Assembly (NCBI GenBank): GCA_905116865.2
Contig: CAJHNH020007013.1
Coordinates: forward strand, 18,501-82,500
Length of the DNA: 64,000 nucleotides
Direction: 5' to 3'
From: Candidula unifasciata
Taxonomy: Eukaryota; Mollusca; Gastropoda; Stylommatophora; Geomitridae
Shown: positions 57,067 through 64,000 of the stretch, piece by piece
How positions within the stretch are numbered: position 1 is the first letter of the stretch
How the letters are laid out: each line of letters starts with the position of its first letter
Notes under the pieces: generated by a model
Seen by the model: the letters and a program-made list of their open reading frames with translations, nothing else
Databases searched by the model: none
Told to the model about the DNA's origin: nothing
Position numbers and translations under genes: made by a program

Positions 57067-57162
57067 AGAAACAAAAAGAGTTGATGATGCATGTATCTAA
57101 AAAAGAGACAGAATATGCTAAATATACACACAAGTAACGATATTAAACGTTGGACAACTGAC

Positions 57163-57342
57163 CTACACAAACTCCAAAGACGGCTGACAAGGTCGCCAGA
57201 GCTGTGTATGAGAGGCACAGGGGGAAGGCAGCGGTCACGACCCCGGCAAGGGCCAAGGCCACGCTGGTCACCAGCAGACAGTCGATGTTTAGGAAGTTGA
57301 TGACCACTCCGGTTAGTACTCGGCCCACAGTGTTGGTGATCC
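57163..57342 (-). CDS. SLC16-type transporter, internal exon
   Basis: 180 nt, phase 1 at both ends, with acceptor CCACCAG and donor GTAG|GTCAGT. It reads (G)ITNTVGRVLTGVVINFLNID, then CLLVTSVALALAGVVTAAFP and YTALATLSAVFGVCV(G). IxNTVGR after the LLSIIG of the previous exon is the characteristic start of the helix 8 region in monocarboxylate transporters. Two hydrophobic helices are visible. Confidence 0.92.
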
Positions 57343-57369
57343 CTGGTGGATAGAGACAAGTAGACTTTG

Positions 57370-58235
57370 CCCTTTGACATCTGCTAAAGTCAAAGTCTCT
57401 ATCTCGCAACACCAAGATCAAAATATAAAAATATACAAGTCCGTTGTTAGATATTGCTCAGAAACCTGGAGCACAGCTAGAAGAGATGAAGCCTTGCTAC
57501 ATATTTCTGAAAACAGGCCTTGCGGTCCGCCTCGAGTGCTAGAGGTTCCGGGTTCAATCTCCTGTAAAGGTTGGGATTTTTTAACGTGGACTTGGACTTC
57601 TAGTAATTTTCCTGGTCTCTGGGTGGTGAGATCGGACGCCCGTGTGCATTGTTGCGCACCTGAAAAATCTCTTGGCGGTTGGAAATCAAAAAGAGTAGCC
57701 TAACTGAGCTGCCCGGCCAAAAAATGGGAGTTAAGATTCTACCCAAAGTATTTCACGATCCTCGCTGGTGCTACAGAGCCTGTGCACTGGGAATAACTCC
57801 TTTGGACTCAGACGTGAGTTACTACCCGTGTGCCATGATGTTGATCCGCTGTTCGAAACTTCAACACACACACGCACAAAACGAAGCTTTGGACGCAAAT
57901 AGCGGGGAATGGAGAATGAGAAGCAACAACGAAATTCATAACCTGTTTAAATCACACTGATCATTGGCATCATGAGGGCTAATATACCAAAATGGCTTGG
58001 ACATATTGAGAGAATATAAAATGACAAAGAGGGGAAAACAGTATGCACAAGGGAGTCGAATGGTCGTAGACCACGAGGCAGACCAAGAAGACAATGGGGA
58101 GATAATATCCAGACAGAACCACATACACTCGGTGTCACCAGCTGGAAAGACCAACCAGAAAGATGAGTGGAAACGTGTAATATCTGCAGCAGTGAACCTC
58201 AAGAGCTAGGAATGCTGAAGAAGAAGAAGAAACCG
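57370..58235 (+). mobile_element. RTE-like LINE 3' part, split by a SINE
   Basis: Same family as 35985-37372. 57370-57512 reads (I)YKSVVRYCSETWSTARRDEA with ISENR; after the SINE, 57886-58235 reads TKWLGHIERI-like text, RRPRGRPRRQWGDNIQT-like text, and ends cctcaagagctaggaatgct followed by a (GAA)n tail. Confidence 0.82.
57513..57885 (+). mobile_element. SINE family F inserted in a LINE
   Basis: Head cttgcggtccgcctcgagtg and gaggttccgggttcaatctc, full body and the 3' block ggtgctacagagcctgtgca. The LINE reading resumes after cacgcacaaaacgaagc. Confidence 0.8.
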
Positions 58236-58239
58236 GAGA

Positions 58240-59105
58240 CAAGTTCACAGTTCATTGGGGCATGGATAACAAATGTCAACTCCATTAGGTGTTTTGTGTA
58301 TATGGTTCTAGAGCTATGCTTGAACATTTCAGTCCATACCCGATGGGTGACGTGGCAATGTTTTACACACAGTTAGGATGATTGATTGCAATGCTATCTT
58401 TTATCCCTAACGTTTTCAATTAAAAATAACTCACCACGCGTGTCTTGGTCATTGCAAAGATTATGTAATCTGTTGCTGTCTTTTGTCACAGACAGATGTT
58501 ATACTTATATCTCAATGGTTAGTTGAACTACCTTCTGTCCCAAACTGTCTCAGTTGAACGTCTTCAGACTAAACTTTATACAAACTTATTTACTGCTTTT
58601 AATCTGAAATCACTGAGACAGAAAGTGGTTAGAGATACAACTGCTTGGGGCTGAGAGAGTTCAGATTCCGCCAGCTGCATGCCGATATCGTCGCCCCTAG
58701 CAGGAACTCCGCAGCAATACCGACGATCCACAGTGATCACCTTACATTTGCGCAGGTGAACCGAACGACGCATCCGTGGAATAAAAACCTCGACAGAGCT
58801 CGTGATAAACGATGGGATCATGTCCTCAGGAAGACCAGAAACACTTGTTCTTTCGGAGTAAATCTGGATGTTGATTCCAGCCTGGGTGCAAATGGGAAAC
58901 CAGCAATGGCAAGAGATGAATAATTCACATGTGTAAGCGTTAGCAGTTAGCAGGTATCGATTACACTCGAGAGGATACCACTTAATATTGTCCTCCTCGT
59001 CGCTTCGCGACTGAGTGTCAACGTGCGCAGCTAGGGTCGTCGAACTAGTGACTGGTAGCTGTCAAACCATACAGTTTCTGCATGAGTGAGGTAAGTATGC
59101 AGCGA
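58240..59105. other. Intronic stretch, no gene recognised
   Basis: No splice-bounded frame and no repeat recognised. A plus-strand 92-codon frame (58645-58923) has no family resemblance. Confidence 0.45.
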
Positions 59106-59109
59106 TCGT

Positions 59110-59400
59110 TCTTGTGGCTGTATTAGAGAAGTAAACGGAAGAGTATATTTGTAGTGAAACAAGAATACACCCACTGCCTTCCTAGCAAGCGTGTCGTAGT
59201 AGTCAACTAACTGGAGACTTCCTTCGAAGTAGGACTGCCTCTGCCCGAGTGGCAAGGAACAACCAACTGCATACAAATGCGCTAGTAAAACTGTTGTACA
59301 CGCAAAACTCAGGCCCTGGCACAAAGCCAATGTGCAAATGGACGAACAACCTGGACTTTACCCTGGAGCTTACAGTTGGTGAACAAAGAAGAAGAAGAAA
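59110..59400 (+). mobile_element. Interspersed repeat, family C
   Basis: Includes aacaagaatacacccactgc, gtggcaaggaacaaccaact, cgcaaaactcaggccctggc and cttacagttggtgaacaaag, ending in (GAA)n at 59388-59402. Confidence 0.75.
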
Positions 59401-59504
59401 AAGATTACATCCGGATTTATCCCATAGGGCTCGGTCTCTCTCGGCAGAACGCCTAGCTGCCTGTCCAGACCTGATGACAATGAAGAAGAGTCAGATAAAC
59501 TTAC

Positions 59505-59643
59505 CAATAATTGATAAGAGAAACGCCGCGCTGTCCTCCTCAATGCCTATCTGCTTGGCCCTGTCTGGCACGTAGACAAAGGGCACGTAGAACCCAATCA
59601 TGCAGAAAAAGTTGCCCATTAACACAAACCAGTATCTCTTGTC
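59505..59643 (-). CDS. SLC16-type transporter, internal exon
   Basis: 139 nt, phase 0 in, phase 1 out, with acceptor TTTCTCTCAG and donor ATTG|GTAAGT. It reads DKRYWFVLMGNFFCMIGFYV, then PFVYVPDRAKQIGIEEDSAA and FLLSII(G). FxxxxGFYVPFxYxPDRA...AAFLLSIIG is the signature of helices 7-8 in the monocarboxylate transporter (SLC16) family of the major facilitator superfamily. Members carry lactate, other monocarboxylates, thyroid hormone or aromatic amino acids; the substrate here cannot be told. The N-terminal six helices and the central loop must be encoded beyond 64000. Confidence 0.93.
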
Positions 59644-60084
59644 CTGAGAGAAAGAAACATCGATTTAAAAAAAAAAAAAAAAAAAACCTGAAATAATTCT
59701 TATCTTTACCACAACAAAATTTGAAAAAAGAAACAGTTCCGTTATTTGGTTGTGATCATCATGTTCTTTAATAGCATCTTCATGTTTTACTAGTTTGCTG
59801 TAAAAACTTATCTCCGCCATTGCCGGTCCTAAACCCGGATGTGAAAGGAGGAGGGTTGTACGTGGGGTCAGCATGCAACACTTAAAAAAAAAAACAATGT
59901 GCTACAGAAACGTGCAGGACATCGTAAATATGAAATAGAAGGACTGAGGAAGTCGGGACAGCCAAAAGAGACCCTATTGCCAACGTTAACGAAAGAAGCT
60001 GAATGTCCTGGACTATGTTCCACCAAAGAGTAAGCCCTATGTGACATGTGATGCTACAACAGGGCGATGAATGAATATTAAAAA

Positions 60085-60335
60085 CTAGCGGCAATAGTGT
60101 TCTGGCTAGAAGCTCGCCCGCCGATTTGAAGTTCTAGGTTCAAATCCAATTGTTTTTGTATTCGAAGTTGACTTTGGCTTCCAGATCGTCTCGAATCGAA
60201 GCGAATACAAAGTAACGACATGGGAAGTAAAGGCGTCCGGCACAAATTTGACGGCACCATCCCCTCGAGTGCCAAATTGTCTATATAAAGATAGCTCTAG
60301 CACCATATGTCCGACGGGCCAAAGACGAGAAAGTG
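60085..60335 (+). mobile_element. SINE family B, divergent copy
   Basis: Head text tctggctagaagctcgcccg and gttctaggttcaaatcc (B box), middle tgactttggcttccagatcg, tail aagtaaaggcgtccggcaca. Confidence 0.65.
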
Positions 60336-60481
60336 TCCAACACTTAACGACTCTGCAGTCAGATCCCATTCCAAATACTTCACTCGCCTATTGGGAAAAC
60401 GCCACATTTATTACTTACAATATTTCTATTAGTACTGTTACTTTCTTTTCTTTCTTATTTACATTCAGTGTCTGTAAACTC

Positions 60482-60521
60482 GGGGGGGGGGGGGGGGGGA
60501 GGGCGGGGGGGGGGGGGGGGG
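60482..60521. repeat. G-rich tract
   Basis: About 40 bases of G broken by agggc. The following 60530-60795 is a degraded family C-like repeat. Confidence 0.9.
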
Positions 60522-60861
60522 TTGCGGGCAAGTTCTAATTGTTCGTCTATTTCTTGACTTTAGTCATGTTAAAAGACTTGAGATTTTTTTTTTCCGGAAA
60601 CATAACTGGCTGATATGTAAACAGACGGTGGCTCCTTGACGCTCAGGTGAGCAATCTGAGTTTTATTAAAGTGCCGCTAAATATTTACCTTTTACGACAC
60701 GTTTGTTTGGTGGTAGTGGGTCTATCACCCCACCCCACCCCCCACCCCCCCAACTCTTCCCCAAATTAGGCACCGAAACACACATGGGAAAAGGGTATGT
60801 TTGGTCCTACAAGAAATATGTTGGCAACGTTCTGCCTACCTTCTGAGATGTAGCTTACTTA

Positions 60862-62873
60862 CTGATGAAGATGATGAGCATAGGAATACATGGCAGATTG
60901 TATAACTGGGTGAAATACTTCCTGATAGATAGAACAATCCAGACTAAGATGCACAACGCAATCTCTTCTAAAGAAGTCTTGGAGGAGGGCTTGCCACAAG
61001 GCTCATCATTGAGCTGTACACTATTCCTAATCTTTATCAATGACCTGCCAGAACAAATCAAGGCCGAAAAAGCCTTGTACGCTGATGACCTAGCAATATG
61101 GCAGAGTCATGAAAATGTGGAAAGTGGAGCCCAAAGACTGAATGGAGACCTTAGAAGACTGCATGATTACTGCCAAAGATGGAAACTCAAGGTTAACTGT
61201 GCAAAGACGGTCTACACAATCTTTACCAAAAGCCACCAAGTAGCAAGGAAGAATATTAACCTGAGGTTAGACAAACACCAAGTGATGAAAGAAGAGCATC
61301 CCACATACCTTGGAGTCACACTTGACCCGCAGCTCAGCCTCAAAAACCATATTGAAAACATCAGGAATAAGGCATTGAGGCGGTTACAGTTATTAAAGAG
61401 ACTTGCAGGTACATCATGGGGATCAGACAAGGAAACTCTGAGGGGCTTATACCTAGGATATGTTCGCTCTGTGATAGAGTACAACAACTCACTGCTTACA
61501 ACTTGCTCCAAAACTAACCTAGAGACTCTTGACAGAGTACAAAAATAATGCCCTCCGATTAATCTGCGGAGCTATGCAGTCTACACCAACTGCTGCATGT
61601 GAAATCCATACAAATGTGGAACCCCTCGGGTTGCGGAGAGAAAAAGCCACTTTAGAAATTTATGAAAGATGCGTTAGGAAAAATCGTAACCATCCTAATA
61701 GACATCTTGTAGAAAACTGGGAACCCAAACAAAGAATAAAGCACAAATCGGTTTTACACTGTGTTAATGAAATTCAGGACAGATACCACCTCCCAGAAAG
61801 ACGTCAAGGAATTCAGAATGTTGCAAAAAACCTACCACCACATGCTCGCTTTAAAGCTCCAGAAGTCCAAACTAAATTGGTAGGCGAGGGAAACCAAACA
61901 GTCCGACCCAATCGCTCTTATGAACTCATCACTAAAGACCGTTGATTCTTACCCCCAAGAATGGATACATGTCTATACTGATGGATCAGCATTTAAAGCT
62001 ACCATTAAAGCAGGTTACGGAATCTACATAGGTTATCCCGATGGATCTGTTGAAGAGATTTTTGATGCATGCGGGGAATTCTGTTCAAACTATGAAGCTG
62101 AAATAATTGCACTGGAAACAGCAGTATACCACCTAAAGACTGTAATGGATGTTTACCCCTCAAAGGTCCAAAATATTGTCATCTTCACAGATTCAATGTC
62201 TGCCCTTCAAGCTCTGGAGGGCAATGAACGCTGCAGAACTGACATAGCCAAGATAATCCTGGATGCCGATCAGCTTATTACCTCATACAACATCAGAATA
62301 GTGATGCAGTGGATTCCAGGTCACTCCGGCACACCAGGTAATGACAGAGCTGACAGATTGGCAAAGAAAGGAGCAACACAAGAACAACCACCTACAGCGA
62401 CAACCCTCCAGACAGCAAAAACACTGATAAGAGCTATAAACAAAGAGACTTGCTTGAACAGATGGGCCATGGGAGACACTGGAAGAGAGGTTTATAGACA
62501 TATGTCTGGCCCTGATCCTAATGACAGCATTAACCATCTAACAAGAAGGGACCAGGCCACCATCTTCAGACTTAGAACGCAACATACTCCACTCAATGGA
62601 AACCTAAACAGAATACAGCCACAACACTCCCCAGAGTGCCAGCTATGTAACTACCCCTACGAAACTGTTGAACACCATCTCTTTGAGTGCCCAAAACTCA
62701 GTGAGACAAGAAGAACGCTACTCCCTCCGAGACCAGACAAGTGGAACACCTTGTACGGAGGAAAAGAACAGCTTGTGAAAACATGCAAATTCCACTACAT
62801 GGCATTGGGCCAAAGGGCGAAAGCTCATGCGCCGCTGGATCGATAACAACAACAACAACAACAACAACAACAA
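60862..62873 (+). mobile_element. I-group non-LTR retrotransposon, 5'-truncated, near-intact 3' half
   Basis: Three consecutive open frames cover one polyprotein. 60865-61548 has the reverse transcriptase palm: GLPQGSSLSCTLFLIFINDL and YADD, the catalytic aspartates, then LGVTLDPQLSLKNHI (thumb). 61529-61945 is the connecting region. 61920-62846 has RNase H: VYTDGSA, NYEAEIIALETAV, FTDSMSALQAL and WIPGHSGTPGNDRADRLAKK, so all four acidic residues and the histidine are present, then a C-terminal CxxC-x7-HHLFxC motif. It ends TAACAACAAC..., an (AAC)n tail typical of TPRT elements. It is broken only by two frameshifts (about 61540 and 61925) and the 5' truncation. RNase H after RT places it in the I group (I, Nimb, R1 or LOA-like); the clade is not certain. 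Confidence 0.92.
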
Positions 62874-62903
62874 CTTACACAATAGTACACAAAAATTCTC
62901 AGA

Positions 62904-63835
62904 TGGGAAACCAAATATGGGAAACAAATGGACTGTAGGAAACAAATAGACTGTAGGAAACAAATAGACTGTAGGAAACAAATAGACTTTAGGAAACAAA
63001 TACATTCTGGGGAGACAAATAGACTGTGGGAGACAAATAGACTGTATGAAACAAATAGAGTGTAGGAAACAAATACATTCTGGGGAGACAAATAGACTGT
63101 GGGAGACACATAGACTGTGGGAGACAAATAGACTGTGGGAGACAAATACATTCTGGGGAGACAAACAGACTGTGGGAAACAGACAGCAGGAAACAAATAG
63201 ACTATGCAAAACACATAAACTGTAGGCAATAGACTGTTGAAAACAAATAGAAACAAATAAACAAATAGACTAGGAAATAAATAAACTGTAGAAAATAAAA
63301 AGATTATAGAAAACAAATAGACTGAAAAACAAAAAGACTTGGGGGAAACAAATAGACTTTGAGGAAACAAATAGACTGGGAAACAAACAATATCTAGGAA
63401 ACCAATAGATTCTAGGAAACAAATAGACTGTGGGAAACAAACAAAGTCTAGGAAACAAATAGATTATAGGTAACAAATAGACTGTGGGAAACAAACAATA
63501 TCTAGGAAACAAATAGATTCTAGGAAACAAATAGACTGTGGAAAACAAACAATATTTAGGAAACAAATAGACAGTGGGAAACCAACAATATTTAGGAAAC
63601 AAATAGATTCTAGGAAACAAATAGACTGTGGGAAACAAACAAAGTCTAGGAAACAAATAGATTATAGGAAACAAATAGACTGTGAGAAACAAACAATATC
63701 TAGGAAACAAAAAGATTCTAGGAAACAAATAGACTGTGGAAAACAAACAATATTTAGGAAACAAATAGACTGTGGGAAACAAAAAGAATCTAGGAAACAA
63801 ATAGGCTATGGGAAACAAATGAACCGAGAGAAACG
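62904..63835. repeat. 18-bp-based minisatellite
   Basis: About 50 units of gaaacaaatagactgtgg and variants (aacaatatctag, attctagg), often paired into 36- and 54-bp groups. Starts about 30 bp after the LINE tail. Long minus-strand open frames here are repeat artefacts. Confidence 0.94.
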
Positions 63836-64000
63836 GTAACTTCCAAAAGAAACTCTACAGCGAACGTTGAGAGAAAAAATGGGAAGGGTGTGGGGAGGGT
63901 CAGGGGCAGTCTTGAAGGAATGGGTTCTAAAAACGTTATCGAAACAATTGAACAGGATACAGCGGAAATCTAACCCTTGTAGCCTAAGATCGTAAACTTG

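Noticed and set aside
56438..57133. Overlapping repeat-peptide frames on both strands
   Set aside because: 72-bp array in a transporter intron. The only coding part is the true exon at 57163-57342.
62718..63818. Minus-strand frames of 163-182 codons rich in Phe, Leu and Tyr
   Set aside because: 18-bp array. They resemble membrane segments by composition only.

Overview
The window is animal nuclear DNA, most likely from a gastropod mollusc. The clues are spliced genes with GT-AG introns of 1 to 10 kb, tRNA-derived SINEs, RTE-like and RNase H-bearing LINEs, very dense minisatellites, a short interstitial TTAGGG block, and a SPIN-like hAT element (a family reported from pond snails). The species assignment is inference.

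Three protein-coding genes were found, all on the minus strand. (1) The 5' end of CEP295, a centriole protein, has its start codon at 4398 and coding exons at 4306-4398, 3514-3609 and 1501-1605; the rest lies beyond the left edge. A composite ETS/CRE site near 6930, with a candidate non-coding first exon, may be its promoter. (2) An unrecognised gene of at least nine exons runs from about 43.5 kb down to its stop at 13287-13289. Exon phases join without conflict and give about 355 residues with a predicted C-terminal membrane helix. (3) The last four coding exons of an SLC16-type (monocarboxylate transporter family) gene run from 59643 to the stop at 50120-50122. Its N-terminal half lies beyond the right edge.

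Everything else is introns and intergenic DNA filled with repeats. LINE remnants of at least three kinds occur, the best preserved at 60.86-62.87 kb (reverse transcriptase, RNase H and a C-terminal zinc-binding region, two frameshifts). At least five SINE families occur, several with clean target-site duplications. DNA transposons include a 438-bp hAT-type foldback MITE with an 8-bp duplication, two SPIN-like hAT copies, and a 1.86-kb Tigger/pogo element. About eighteen minisatellites with 15- to 60-bp units, long GAA, TA, CA and G tracts, and a large hairpin at 52.1-52.4 kb complete the picture.

The most unusual structure is at the transporter gene. A 36-bp minisatellite starts exactly at a 3' splice site, and its units carry copies of the acceptor and the first codons of the exon, in an open 12-codon frame. 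The array has been split by a Tigger insertion and continues as a 72-bp higher-order form towards the next exon. Elsewhere too, minisatellites sit very close to exon edges.
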